Positions 25,175-33,869 of a stretch of 34,702 nucleotides of DNA are shown here, one piece after another. How positions within the stretch are numbered: the stretch's first letter is position 1; every line of letters begins with the position of its first letter. The notes beneath the pieces were generated by a model. That model saw only the letters and a list, made by a program, of their open reading frames with translations, had not been told where the DNA came from and made no database searches. The stretch lies in the NCBI GenBank assembly GCA_019239775.1, contig JAFAZN010000488.1, forward strand, positions 1 to 34,702, written 5' to 3'. The position numbers and the translations under genes are program-made. The DNA comes from Chloroflexota bacterium. GTDB taxonomy: Bacteria; Chloroflexota; UBA6077; CF-72.

Positions 25175-26320
25175 GACCTCGTGTGCCTGCAGGTATTCGA
25201 GATTGAGGCGATTGCCCAGCCCGGCGCGCTCTGAAACGAGCAACGCTCCGTCCCGAACGTGCAGCGGCTCCTCCAGGAAGGCGCTGTAGAACTCCAGGTC
25301 CACTCGTCGTGCTTCGAGCCGATAGAAGTTGGGGACGGTCAGCACGACCTGCGCGCCGGCCAGGATGTTGATCGGGCCGCTGGCGTCGTGCGGCGAGATT
25401 GGCACGTAGAATGTCTCTGCCAGGGTCGCGATCTTTTTCAGCTCTGAAATGCCCCCGGTCCACGTCACATCGGGCATGACGTAGTCCGAAAGGTGCCGGT
25501 TGAGCACCGGTAGGAACTCGAAGCGGGTGTAGAGCCGCTCGCCAACTGAGATGCGCACCGGAATTTGCGACCGCACCTGCTCCAGCGCATCGTAGCTCTC
25601 GGGCGGACATGGTTCTTCGAACCAGGTGATGTCGTACGGCGCCAGCCGGTTCGCCAGCCGAATGGCGGTAGGTACGTTGTAGAGCGCGTGTGCGTCAATG
25701 AGAACTTCGATATCGGCGCCAACCGCGCTGCGGATGCCGGCGATCATCGCCACCGCGGTATTCTCGACCGACCGATCGATCTGGCCATCGATGTACCTGA
25801 CGTTGCTCAGACCGCCAGCAGCCATAAACGGATCGGTCTTGATGGCGCGCGAGCCGCGCGCCACCTCAGCCGAAGCATTCGCCACCATCTGCTCGACGGT
25901 CCTTGCGTACTGGAAATGCGTGTAGAGCGGAACGGTCTCGCGCACGCGGCCGCCAAGCAACTGGTGAATAGGCACGCCCAGTGCTTGACCTTTGATATCC
26001 CACAGCGCGATGTCGACGGCGCTGGCCATGGCGGTTGTGGCGCCACGGGTACCCATGTAGGTGAACGCGCGAAAGACTTTGTGCCAGACGGCTTCGATCT
26101 GGAGTGGATCCTCGCCGCGTAGGAACTCGCCGACTTGCTCCAGGGCGGCGACGATTGTGCGGTTGGCGATCGTGCCCGGGTAGGTGGTGATCTCACCCCA
26201 ACCGGTCAGGCCCTCGTCGGTGTCCACCTGGAGGAAGACGTAGCTCAGGCGCGGCGCATCCACGTCGACCCGCGGTGCGGGACCGGTGACGTGCCAGGGC
26301 CGAATTCGGGTGATTCGCAT
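25160..26320 (-). CDS. enolase-superfamily acid-sugar dehydratase (galactonate/mannonate dehydratase-like)
   Basis: This 386-aa protein has an N-terminal capping domain and a (beta/alpha)7beta barrel. Magnesium ligands are Asp209 (LIDAHALYN), Glu235 (WFEEPCPP) and Glu261 (SVGERLYTR). Catalytic candidates are Lys161/Asp163 (IKTDPF), His211 two residues after the first ligand as in galactonate dehydratase, and the Asp284/His311 pair (MPDVTWTGG, ISPHDASGP). The Asp-x-His plus GER pattern points to an acid-sugar dehydratase giving a 2-keto-3-deoxy sugar acid; mandelate racemase or muconate cycloisomerase activity is less likely. It is the last gene of the Opp-type operon, and its ATG directly follows the TAG of the binding protein. 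The exact sugar acid is unknown. Confidence 0.87.
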   Translation of the reverse strand: MRITRIRPWHVTGPAPRVDVDAPRLSYVFLQVDTDEGLTGWGEITTYPGTIANRTIVAALEQVGEFLRGEDPLQIEAVWHKVFRAFTYMGTRGATTAMASAVDIALWDIKGQALGVPIHQLLGGRVRETVPLYTHFQYARTVEQMVANASAEVARGSRAIKTDPFMAAGGLSNVRYIDGQIDRSVENTAVAMIAGIRSAVGADIEVLIDAHALYNVPTAIRLANRLAPYDITWFEEPCPPESYDALEQVRSQIPVRISVGERLYTRFEFLPVLNRHLSDYVMPDVTWTGGISELKKIATLAETFYVPISPHDASGPINILAGAQVVLTVPNFYRLEARRVDLEFYSAFLEEPLHVRDGALLVSERAGLGNRLNLEYLQAHEVSNTR

Positions 26321-28579
26321 CTACGCTGTAGAAAGAGAATCTTCTCTTTGAAGAGAAGCAGAACCCGGATTGGTTAGATAGTAGGTAGACGGATGTGTCG
26401 CGCCGGGCGTGCGGCAGCGCGATCTCCACGAGATGCGATCCGGCTCGTTTTTCATGTTGCTGCGAATGATGCGCACGTTCGGCACCTGCCCTACCGTACC
26501 GATCACCCACTGGTTATCGACAATCAACATGCGGATTTGTTTGGCAACCTCCAGTCGCGCATCGGGTTGCAAGCCTGACGCAGAGCGCAGCAACTCCAGC
26601 GCCTTGAGCAAGTCTGGATCGGTCGGCTTCTCACCTTGCTCACCATTGGTGGCGTACCACTGCGCGTAGAGTGGCCCGGTGAACGGCTCGGTCGGCTCGA
26701 CGGGCAGTTCGTGTCGCGGGAATAGGAACAGGTCCTCAGTTCCAGCACCCCAGACATAGATGTGGTGCTGGTTGTTCTGCGCCGTCGTTACCGCCAGGCT
26801 GCGCTCCGTATCTTTGATGTCCGCCTGGATGCCGATTGTCTTCCACTGCTGCGAGATCATCTCCATCTGCTGCCCCCATGGCAGCATCGACGCGGCGACC
26901 GTGGTGATCTGAATCCGCAGTCGACCCTGACCGTCGGTCCTGAGGCGATAGCCTTCGGAGTCCTTCTTGTCGAGACCGATTTGATCCAGGAGCGCGTTGG
27001 CTTGCTGCGGATCGTGCGTGGACCACTTGGTATTCCACTCCGGCCCAGGGCTATCCGGGGCGTCCGCGGCTGGCGCAACTGAACCAGGTGTGCCCGTACC
27101 GAGGAAGAAGGCCTCGTTGAGCTGGTCCCGGTCGATACCCATCGAAAGCGCACGTCGGAAGTCCTTGTTGGAGAGCCACTTGGCCACCTCTGGATCGTCT
27201 TTGTACGACAGGTTGACCTGGAGACTGGTCTGGGCTGTCTCCGCTTGTGGATCCAGGTGGACCGCGAAGTCGCCCTTGGACTGGTTGTCGAGGAATGCAG
27301 GCAACTTGGTGAGGTCCATGTGGCGCGTTTGCTCGTCCAGCTCGCCGGCCATGGCTTTCAAGTTGGCCACTTCGAGGCTTTCCACCAATGTCAGCGAGAC
27401 TTTGTCGATATACGGTAACTGGTTACCCTGCGTGTCGACGCACCAGAAGTACGGGTTGCGTTGGAGAGTCCAGTTCGGCGTGGTGATTGGCGTCACCGTC
27501 CGCCACGGCGTCATCACCGGACAATCTGGATTGAGCTGATAGTTGTGCTTTTGCTTCAACAAGCTCACCCAGTTGTCCACTCCGGCGGCGGCGACCGCCT
27601 GGTCGATCTGCGCCTGGTCGGTGTACTTGGGATGGAACTGCTTCAGATAGTGCGCCGGTGCATAGCCACCTTCGAACGGTCCGTTGGTCGTGCTGCCCAG
27701 TGAAAAGCCGGCCCCGATGGTCGTGAAGCCTGAGAGCATGTCGAGGAACAGCGGATACGGATCCTGGAACTTGAAGGCGACGGTGTAGTCGTCCACCTTC
27801 TCGAGGGTGCCTTGCTTACCATTGACGCTGAACTCTGGAGTCCCGCTGGGCACGAGCTCCTTGTTGAGATACAGGTCCTGGTACCAGAACACCATGTCGT
27901 CCGCGGTGAACGGTTCACCGTCAGACCATTTTGCGCCCTTGCGCAGCATCACGGTGATGGTCTTGCCGTCCTCGCTGACGTTCCAGCCTTTCGCCAGCGA
28001 CGGCACGATATTGACGCCGGTGTAGTCGACGAAAATCAACTTGTCGACCGACATGATGCGGTTCATGTTCTCACCGTCGGCAGGACCGGTGAATGCGCGC
28101 CGCCAGGTACCACCGTACTGGCCGATTTCACGCAGCGGCTGAAGCACCATCGGTTCACTTGGTAGGCGTTGCTCAACAGGCGGCAACTGGCCGGCTTTGA
28201 CGAGGTCCGCCAGCATGGGTGCTTCAGAGAACTTGGTTGGCATCTTGGCCGGATCGGTGACGATCGTTGCGCCTTCCAGCTTGCCAACGAGCTGCGCACC
28301 AAGCTGGTTGCCTGCAGCAGCAGCGGGTGTCGCGCCGCCGGCCGGAGCCGGCGCGCTGGCCTGGGTAGGCTGCGCCGCTGCAGCGGCCGGAGCCTGCGTC
28401 GCGGCGGCAGGTTTTGCCGTCGGCGCGGGTTGTGACGGTTGGGTCGGTGCCGCGGGCGGAGCGGCTGGCGCCGGCTGAGAGCACGCCGCCAACACCGACA
28501 CCACCGCTGCGCTCAAGCCAACGGTGAGCAGGCGACGACGTGAAACGACCAGGTCACCTCGATTGAATGCGCTTTCCAT
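26321..28579 (-). CDS. ABC-transporter substrate-binding lipoprotein, family 5, large (oligosaccharide/peptide type)
   Basis: The 752-aa lipoprotein has the signal SRRRLLTVGLSAAVVSVLAAC with lipid-anchored Cys33. A linker of about 65 residues of Ala/Pro/Gln/Thr follows. The mature family-5 fold includes PLREIGQYGGTWRRAFTGPA, SLAKGWNVSEDGKTITVMLR, KGAKWSDGEPFTADDMVFWY, the LQRNPYFWCVDTQGNQLPYI segment and FRRALSMGIDRDQLNEAFFL. At about 690 mature residues it is larger than peptide-binding OppA (about 540). That size and GQYGGTW-type opening are common in family-5 proteins that bind plant oligosaccharides, but this is inference. AAAGGAG precedes the ATG at 28579, and it follows the ATPase by 21 nt. 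It is complete, unlike the other family-5 protein at 10957. Confidence 0.9.
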   Translation of the reverse strand: MESAFNRGDLVVSRRRLLTVGLSAAVVSVLAACSQPAPAAPPAAPTQPSQPAPTAKPAAATQAPAAAAAQPTQASAPAPAGGATPAAAAGNQLGAQLVGKLEGATIVTDPAKMPTKFSEAPMLADLVKAGQLPPVEQRLPSEPMVLQPLREIGQYGGTWRRAFTGPADGENMNRIMSVDKLIFVDYTGVNIVPSLAKGWNVSEDGKTITVMLRKGAKWSDGEPFTADDMVFWYQDLYLNKELVPSGTPEFSVNGKQGTLEKVDDYTVAFKFQDPYPLFLDMLSGFTTIGAGFSLGSTTNGPFEGGYAPAHYLKQFHPKYTDQAQIDQAVAAAGVDNWVSLLKQKHNYQLNPDCPVMTPWRTVTPITTPNWTLQRNPYFWCVDTQGNQLPYIDKVSLTLVESLEVANLKAMAGELDEQTRHMDLTKLPAFLDNQSKGDFAVHLDPQAETAQTSLQVNLSYKDDPEVAKWLSNKDFRRALSMGIDRDQLNEAFFLGTGTPGSVAPAADAPDSPGPEWNTKWSTHDPQQANALLDQIGLDKKDSEGYRLRTDGQGRLRIQITTVAASMLPWGQQMEMISQQWKTIGIQADIKDTERSLAVTTAQNNQHHIYVWGAGTEDLFLFPRHELPVEPTEPFTGPLYAQWYATNGEQGEKPTDPDLLKALELLRSASGLQPDARLEVAKQIRMLIVDNQWVIGTVGQVPNVRIIRSNMKNEPDRISWRSRCRTPGATHPSTYYLTNPGSASLQREDSLSTA
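26332..26358 (-). repeat. two mutually exclusive hairpins at the binding-protein/dehydratase junction
   Basis: AAAGAGAA-TC-TTCTCTTT (26332-26349) and CTTCTCTT-TG-AAGAGAAG (26341-26358) are two perfect 8-bp stems sharing the middle arm, so only one can form. They encode the last residues of the binding protein and end 12 nt before the dehydratase ATG on the minus strand. They could be an RNA element setting the relative expression of the two genes, by mRNA protection or by occluding the start region, since the purine-rich GAGAAG is the only ribosome-site-like stretch there. Confidence 0.5.
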
Positions 28580-28600
28580 CCCCAGATTTCTCCTTTCAGG

Positions 28601-29701
28601 TCAGGTGGCGACGCCCGCCAGAGTCAGCTCGCGCGCGCGATGACAGCGCACGAGCCGACCTGGCTCGATTTCCTCCCAGGCGGGAGCGACGGTCTTGCAG
28701 AGGTCCACTGCGAACTGACAGCGCGGATGGAAATAGCACCCACTGGGCGGCGCCGCCGGATTTGCGACCTCGCCCTGGAGGACGATGCGCTCACGACGCG
28801 GCGCCTGGCCCGCGACGGATCGCCGGCCGCGCGGCCGCGCCCGCGGATCCGGCTCCGGAATGGCCGACATCAGTGCAGACGTGTACGGATGTTTGGGCGC
28901 AGCGAAAAGGGCCTGCGCATCAGCCATTTCGACGATCTGCCCAACGTACATCACCGCGATTCGGTCGCTGATGTGCTTCACAACACTCAGGTCGTGCGCG
29001 ACGAACAGATAGGTCAAACCCAATCGCTCCTGGAGCTCGAGGAGGAGATTGAGGATTTGCGCCTGCACTGAGACGTCAAGCGCTGACACTGCCTCGTCGG
29101 CCACCACCAGCCGTGGATGGAGGGCCAATGCACGTGCGATGCCGATGCGTTGGCGTTGGCCGCCGCTGAATGCGTGCGGAAAACGCCGCATGTATTCCGG
29201 ACGCAAACCAACGAGTCGCAAAAGCTCCGCAACCCGCTCGATGCGTTCCTGTCGGCTACCAATCCCGTGAACGAGCAGCGGCTCGCCAACGATGTCCAGC
29301 AGCGTCATACGCGGGTTCAATGACGAAAATGGATCCTGAAAGATCATCTGCATCTCGCGCCGCAGTGGCCGCAAGCTGCCGCGTGGAGTGGCGGCCACGT
29401 CGACGATGTTGCCGTTACTCGAACGAAACAGCACTTCGCCCTGCGTCGGGTCGATGGCGCGTAGGATGCAGCGAGCAGTGGTAGTTTTGCCGCACCCGCT
29501 TTCGCCGACCAATGCGAGCGTTTCACCTGGTTGGAGTTGAAAACTCACGTCGTCCACCGCTCGGATCTGGCCAACTTCTCGGCGTAAGAAGCCTTTGCGG
29601 ATGGGGAAGTACTTCTTGAGGTGACGGACCTCCAGAAGCGGGTCCGCGCGCACCTCGGTGGCAACGCCATTGACGCCCCTAGTCACCAGGTAAGACCTCA
29701 C
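28601..29701 (-). CDS. Opp/Dpp-type ABC transporter ATPase, OppF-like
   Basis: The 366-aa protein has Walker [10 protein letters not shown] (66-74), Q-loop [14 protein letters not shown], signature [15 protein letters not shown] (178-192), Walker [14 protein letters not shown] and switch His in [11 protein letters not shown]-terminal oligopeptide-transporter domain includes [17 protein letters not shown], ending in the Cys motif [14 protein letters not shown]...RCH, often associated with an iron-sulfur centre in this family. [13 protein letters not shown] near the start is diagnostic for OppF/DppF over OppD. Its start (29701) overlaps the end of the OppD-like gene by 23 bp. It would pair with OppD as a heterodimer to energise import. 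Confidence 0.92.
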   Translation of the reverse strand: MRSYLVTRGVNGVATEVRADPLLEVRHLKKYFPIRKGFLRREVGQIRAVDDVSFQLQPGETLALVGESGCGKTTTARCILRAIDPTQGEVLFRSSNGNIVDVAATPRGSLRPLRREMQMIFQDPFSSLNPRMTLLDIVGEPLLVHGIGSRQERIERVAELLRLVGLRPEYMRRFPHAFSGGQRQRIGIARALALHPRLVVADEAVSALDVSVQAQILNLLLELQERLGLTYLFVAHDLSVVKHISDRIAVMYVGQIVEMADAQALFAAPKHPYTSALMSAIPEPDPRARPRGRRSVAGQAPRRERIVLQGEVANPAAPPSGCYFHPRCQFAVDLCKTVAPAWEEIEPGRLVRCHRARELTLAGVAT

Positions 29702-30725
29702 GCTGCAGAACCGGAGCTTCTTCCACAGGTGGTTGGTACAGAAAGCAACTCACGCTCTGGTGGTCCGTGACCAAGAGCAATTCCGGTTCATGCGCCTCGC
29801 ACACGCCACGCATGAAGCTGGGACAGCGCGGATGAAATGGGCAACCCTGCGGTCGGTTATACGGATGCGGAATCGATCCGGAAATGGTCGGCAGCTTCGC
29901 ACGCGGTACGGAGTGCACACTCGGAATGGACTGCAGCAACAGGCGCGTGTACGGGTGTTTGGGCGAGTAAAAGATGTCCTCCACCGGGCCTTGCTCAACC
30001 ACCCGACCGAGGTACATCACCACCACGTCGTCTGCCATCTCCGCCACCACGCCGAGATTGTGCGTAATAAGCATGATCGCCATGCCGTTCTGTTCCTGGA
30101 GGTCCCACAACAGGTCGAGGATTTGTGCTTGCGTAGTGACGTCGAGAGCGGTCGTCGGTTCGTCTGCGATGAGCAGTTGCGGATCGCACGACAGCGCCAT
30201 CGCGATCATCGCTCGCTGCCGCAGGCCTCCGCTCAACTGAAACGGAAACTCGTCCATCCGCTCCCTGGGTCGCGGAATACCCACCCGCTGGAGCAAGTCG
30301 ATGCCTCGCTCGTGCGCCTCTCGATTGTTGAGCTTCCGATGGGTGCGAAGGGCTTCCACAATCTGGTTGCCGATCGTGTGCACCGGACTGAACGACGTCA
30401 TCGGCTCCTGGAAGACGTACGCGATGACTCCAGTGCGAATCGATCGAATATGGCGCCCGTTGGGATTGAGCTTTGCCAGGTCCAGTTCCGACGAGGCTCG
30501 CTGGCGCAGGACAATCTCGCCGCCGACAATTCGCCCTGGCTCCTCGACGATCCGCAGAATAGACCGCGCGGTAACGCTCTTGCCACAACCGGATTCGCCG
30601 ACAATGCCAAGCGTTCGTCCGGCGTGGACCTCGAAGCTCGCGCCATCCACGGCTTTGATGACGCCTTCATCCGAGAAGAAGTATGTTTTAAGGTCACGCA
30701 CGGACAGTAGTGGTGTGTCGCTCAC
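29679..30725 (-). CDS. Opp/Dpp-type ABC transporter ATPase, OppD-like
   Basis: The protein is 348 aa from the GTG at 30725, which has GGAG 6 nt upstream and lies 1 nt after the permease stop. An ATG four codons earlier would overlap the permease. The open frame extends further 5' to 30911 only as antisense of the permease. Walker A is GESGCGKSV (43-51), Q-loop [18 protein letters not shown], signature [15 protein letters not shown], Walker [14 protein letters not shown] and switch LITHNLGVV. The C-terminal domain has [14 protein letters not shown] and the Cys cluster [15 protein letters not shown]...[17 protein letters not shown] at the start is typical of OppD. Confidence 0.92.
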   Translation of the reverse strand: MSDTPLLSVRDLKTYFFSDEGVIKAVDGASFEVHAGRTLGIVGESGCGKSVTARSILRIVEEPGRIVGGEIVLRQRASSELDLAKLNPNGRHIRSIRTGVIAYVFQEPMTSFSPVHTIGNQIVEALRTHRKLNNREAHERGIDLLQRVGIPRPRERMDEFPFQLSGGLRQRAMIAMALSCDPQLLIADEPTTALDVTTQAQILDLLWDLQEQNGMAIMLITHNLGVVAEMADDVVVMYLGRVVEQGPVEDIFYSPKHPYTRLLLQSIPSVHSVPRAKLPTISGSIPHPYNRPQGCPFHPRCPSFMRGVCEAHEPELLLVTDHQSVSCFLYQPPVEEAPVLQREVLPGD

Positions 30726-30726
30726 C

Positions 30727-31869
30727 TCATACTCCATAGGGATCGGCCGCGTCTCGCAAGCCGTCGCCAAGGAAGTTGAAGGCGAGGATCGCCACGATGA
30801 CTGGCACGGCGGGCCACAACAACCAGGGTGAGATAGCGGCCGTCTGGACATTCGACGCCTCCTGGAGCATGACGCCCCACGAGATCGCCGGCGGCCGCAT
30901 TCCGAGTCCAAGGAAGCTCAGCGACGTCTCGAAGATCACGATTGCCGGCAATGCCAGTGTTGTCGCGGCGATGATGTGGCTCAAAAATGACGGCACCAGG
31001 TGGCGGAAGATGATGCGCAGTCGCGAGCAGCCGACCAGCTCCGCGGCCATCACAAAATCTTCTTCGCGCAGTGATAGGAATCGGCCGCGCACCACTCGCG
31101 CCAGCTCCGTCCACGAGAACAGCGAGAAGATCAGCGTCATCGCAAAGAAGACCTGTTCGATGGTCCAGTCCTTGGGCACCGACGCCGCGAGGCCCATCCA
31201 CAAGGGAATGGTTGGAATCGAACGGAGGATTTCGATCAAGCGCTGAATGAGGGTGTCAACCGTGCCGCCAATGTAGCCGGAGAGTCCGCCCAGCAACACC
31301 CCGAGCACCAGACTGATCGCCACACTTGCCAGGCCGATGAGGAGCGAAATACGTGTAGCGAAGACGAGTCGTGAAAACTGGTCGCGTCCCTGTTGATCTG
31401 TTCCGAGCAAAAACAGAGTGGTCTCTGCGGTGCGGTTGCCGCCAGAGACTCCGATGAGATGGCGATCCATCGGAATAAGCCCGAACAGTTTGTACGGAAA
31501 GCCTTGCGCGAACACGCTCACTGGGATGTTCACAGTTGGATCTTCAACGTACACACGTTTAAATGTCTGCGGATCTCTCTGACCCGTGAGGCCATTTACG
31601 GAGAGTCCACCGAGGGAGACGTGTAACGGTTGTGGTGAGATAAGGCCGCGTTGGGCGTCGGATGCCAGAGGGTCCGCGTAGGCGAGAAACTCGGCACCGG
31701 CCGCGGTCAGATACAGCAGGATCACGACGACCGCCGAGACAAGCGCCGGCTTGTGCTTGCGGAAGCGCCACCACATGAGCTGCCACTGGGTAGCGACCGA
31801 AATGCGTTCCTCGGCTTCGGTGACCTCGGGTTCGTGGACCTGCGGAGTGAGCAGTTCCGCCGGAATCAT
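30727..31869 (-). CDS. Opp/Dpp-type ABC transporter permease, OppC-like
   Basis: This 380-aa membrane protein starts at the ATG at 31869, overlapping the OppB-like stop by 4 bp (ATGA). An N-terminal helix (ALVSAVVVILLYLTAAGAEF) is followed by a large extracytoplasmic loop of about 100 residues, a four-to-five-helix permease core (LGTDQQGRDQFSRLVFATRI marks its start) and the EAA loop AAELVGCSRLRIIFRHLVPS. The long loop is larger than in peptide-type DppC and recalls oligosaccharide-type Opp systems, as far as I can judge. It should dimerise with the OppB-like permease to form the import channel for the cargo of the 752-aa lipoprotein. Confidence 0.92.
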   Translation of the reverse strand: MIPAELLTPQVHEPEVTEAEERISVATQWQLMWWRFRKHKPALVSAVVVILLYLTAAGAEFLAYADPLASDAQRGLISPQPLHVSLGGLSVNGLTGQRDPQTFKRVYVEDPTVNIPVSVFAQGFPYKLFGLIPMDRHLIGVSGGNRTAETTLFLLGTDQQGRDQFSRLVFATRISLLIGLASVAISLVLGVLLGGLSGYIGGTVDTLIQRLIEILRSIPTIPLWMGLAASVPKDWTIEQVFFAMTLIFSLFSWTELARVVRGRFLSLREEDFVMAAELVGCSRLRIIFRHLVPSFLSHIIAATTLALPAIVIFETSLSFLGLGMRPPAISWGVMLQEASNVQTAAISPWLLWPAVPVIVAILAFNFLGDGLRDAADPYGV

Positions 31870-32855
31870 CGGTTTTCCAGTCGGATGCGCGGGTCCAGCC
31901 ACATCAGCAACAGGTCAGAAAGCAGCGTGCCGATAACCGTCAGCGTTCCCAGCAGCAGGATGATGGTGCCCGCTAGAAACATATCGAGCGCCACGAGGGC
32001 CGAGTACAGCAGCGGGCCGACCGTGGGTAAGCTCAACACGATCGAGACGATCACGCTGCCGGAGACGATATAGGGCAGCGTATAGCCGATGGTGCTCGCG
32101 AACGGGTTCAGCGCAACGCGCACCGGATACTTCAGGATGACGCGATACTCCGGCAGTCCCTTCGCGCGAGCCGTCACCACGTAGGGCTTGCGCTTTTCGT
32201 CCAGCAGGTTCGCGCGCATGATGCGGATCTGCCCGGCTGTAGCAGCCAGGCCGAGCACGACTGCTGGAACCGGCAAGTGTGCGAGCATGTCCTGGAACTT
32301 GGCCCAGCTCCACGGCGCGTCGGCGTAGGCAGCTGAAAACAATCCACCGACGTTGGTGTTGAAATACTTGAAGCCGAAATACAGCACGAGCAGCGCCAGC
32401 AGGAAGTTTGGGATGGCAAGACCGATGAAGCCGACGAATGTGAAAACGTAGTCGAGCATCGAGTTCTGGCGAACCGCCGAATAGATTCCGATAGGCAGCG
32501 AGATGGCCCAGGTGAAAAGCAGCGCGGCGATCGAAACTGCGATGGTCAGCCACAACCGGTCGCCGATTACCTGCGCCACCGGTAATTGGTACTCCATGGC
32601 CATGCCGAAATTGCCGTGGACGATCATGCCCATCCAGCGCAGGTACTGGATATACACAGGCTGGTCCAGGCCATACTGGATGCGCAAGTTCTGGGCTTCC
32701 TCTGCCGAAACGCGACCACCCTGGGCGGCCATCTGCGCGATGTACGAGGTGACGTAGTCGCCAGGCGGCAGGTGGATAATCAGGAACGACAGGATAGAGA
32801 CGGCGACGATCGTGACCGCTGCCAGTAACAGGCGCCGAGCGATATAGGCTGCCAC
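31866..32855 (-). CDS. Opp/Dpp-type ABC transporter permease, OppB-like
   Basis: The protein is 329 aa from the GTG at 32855, with GAGGA 8 nt upstream. The frame is open back to 33059 but would have an arginine-rich non-membrane leader overlapping the divergent reductase gene, so the later start is chosen. AAYIARRLLLAAVTIVAVSI is the standard OppB first helix, followed by the family loop IQYGLDQPVYIQYLRWM, GNFGMAMEYQLPVAQVIGDR, several helices and the EAA loop TARAKGLPEYRVILKYPVR. It is the first gene of a six-gene minus-strand operon (permease, permease, ATPase, ATPase, binding protein, dehydratase) with tight overlaps throughout. Confidence 0.92.
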   Translation of the reverse strand: MAAYIARRLLLAAVTIVAVSILSFLIIHLPPGDYVTSYIAQMAAQGGRVSAEEAQNLRIQYGLDQPVYIQYLRWMGMIVHGNFGMAMEYQLPVAQVIGDRLWLTIAVSIAALLFTWAISLPIGIYSAVRQNSMLDYVFTFVGFIGLAIPNFLLALLVLYFGFKYFNTNVGGLFSAAYADAPWSWAKFQDMLAHLPVPAVVLGLAATAGQIRIMRANLLDEKRKPYVVTARAKGLPEYRVILKYPVRVALNPFASTIGYTLPYIVSGSVIVSIVLSLPTVGPLLYSALVALDMFLAGTIILLLGTLTVIGTLLSDLLLMWLDPRIRLENR

Positions 32856-32884
32856 CCTTGAGTCCTCGAACCCGACGAAGGGTA

Positions 32885-32936
32885 GCGGATTCCGGGTCTC
32901 GCAGTCTTGCCTCTCTACGTGTACCGTAGAATCCGC
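32885..32936. promoter_or_regulatory. dyad symmetry in the divergent oppB-like / aldo-keto reductase promoter region
   Basis: The 90-bp gap holds two inverted repeats. GCGGATTC (32885-32892) pairs with GAATCCGC (32929-32936), 8 bp each. Nested in it, TCTACG (32914-32919) pairs with CGTAGA (32925-32930) across 5 nt. TAGAAT at 32927-32932 is a good -10 hexamer for the reductase, and both right arms overlap it. This is where a regulator could control both divergent transcripts. No -35 of correct spacing is obvious (TTGCCT at 32907 is only 14 nt away). Confidence 0.45.
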
Positions 32937-32945
32937 GCTCTGGTT

Positions 32946-33869
32946 ATGCGCTACTGCACGTTTGGCCGCACGGGCCTGCGTCTGTCCACCGTCTCTTTGG
33001 GCAGCAACCGGCTCGGCGATCCAGGGATCGGCCCTGAAGTGTGGCCGCCGCTGGTCCAACGCGCCCTCGAGCTGGGCGTGAACTTCTTCGATACGTCGAT
33101 CAGCTACAACCAGGGTCGCAGCGAAGCGGTACTGGGTCAGGTAACGAGTCGATGGCCAGCGCCGACGTACGTTAGCACGAAGGTCGGCTTCGACATCGAC
33201 TGGGAGGCTGCCGCGGAGTGGCAGAAACGCGACTATTCAGCAGCAGCCATTCGGCGCGACGTCCGTGGCCAGCTTGCTCGGCTCCGCCGCGAGAGCATCG
33301 ACATGTATCTGCTGCACAGTCCGACGGTTGCGGACCTGGAGCGCGGTGATTGGCAACACGCAATCGACGAGTTGAAACGCACTGGCGTGGTGAAGTGGTT
33401 CGGCATCTCGACCAGTTCGCACGAGTCTGGCATCTGGGCGATCGAGCACGGTGCTGACCTGCTGCAGATCGAGTACGACATGTTGTCGCGGACGGCTGAA
33501 GACGAGTTGTTGCCACTCGCGCAGCGAGAAAATGTTGGCATCATGGTCCGAACGCCACTGGCACGCGGGCTGCTGACCGGCAAGTTCAAACTCGGGGAGC
33601 CTATTCCAGCGGAGCAGCAGTGGCGTCGGCCGACCGGCGAACGACTGCAAGACCGACTCCAGCGCATTGAACAGCTTCGCTTTTTGGAGCGGCCAGGTCA
33701 GACGCTGGCGCAAGCGGCGCTGCGGTTCGTGCTGGCTCATCCTGCTGTGCACTGTGTGGTGCCTGGTGCGCGCACCATTGCCCAGCTGGAGGACAACGTC
33801 GCCGCCGCCGAGGCGGACCTGCAGCCGGAGGAGCTGGCCCGCATCCGCGAATTGCACCAGGAGCTTTGA
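32946..33869 (+). CDS. aldo/keto reductase
   Basis: This 307-aa NADPH-dependent (beta/alpha)8 oxidoreductase has an intact catalytic tetrad: Asp49 (NFFDTSISY), Tyr54, Lys79 (YVSTKVGFD) and His124 (DMYLLHSP). Nucleotide-binding features are near the C-terminus (AALRFVLAHPAVHCVVPGA, then RTIAQLEDNVAA). The ATG at 32946 gives the family start RYCTFGRTGLRLSTVSLG. The frame is open from 32907, but that adds residues not seen in the family. No ribosome site precedes the ATG, and a TAGAAT -10 lies 13 nt upstream, so the mRNA may be nearly leaderless. It is divergent from the Opp-type operon and may reduce or oxidise the sugar it imports. The substrate is unknown. Confidence 0.9.
   Translation: MRYCTFGRTGLRLSTVSLGSNRLGDPGIGPEVWPPLVQRALELGVNFFDTSISYNQGRSEAVLGQVTSRWPAPTYVSTKVGFDIDWEAAAEWQKRDYSAAAIRRDVRGQLARLRRESIDMYLLHSPTVADLERGDWQHAIDELKRTGVVKWFGISTSSHESGIWAIEHGADLLQIEYDMLSRTAEDELLPLAQRENVGIMVRTPLARGLLTGKFKLGEPIPAEQQWRRPTGERLQDRLQRIEQLRFLERPGQTLAQAALRFVLAHPAVHCVVPGARTIAQLEDNVAAAEADLQPEELARIRELHQEL

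Noticed and set aside
28340-28480. Repetitive GC-rich tract in the large lipoprotein gene
   Set aside because: It encodes the Ala/Pro/Gln/Thr linker after the lipobox, common in these lipoproteins, and not a separate repeat element.
29733-30710. A 325-codon plus-strand frame opposite the OppD-like ATPase gene
   Set aside because: The antisense translation is low-complexity His/Arg/Val and has no start signal, while the minus strand carries all ABC motifs.
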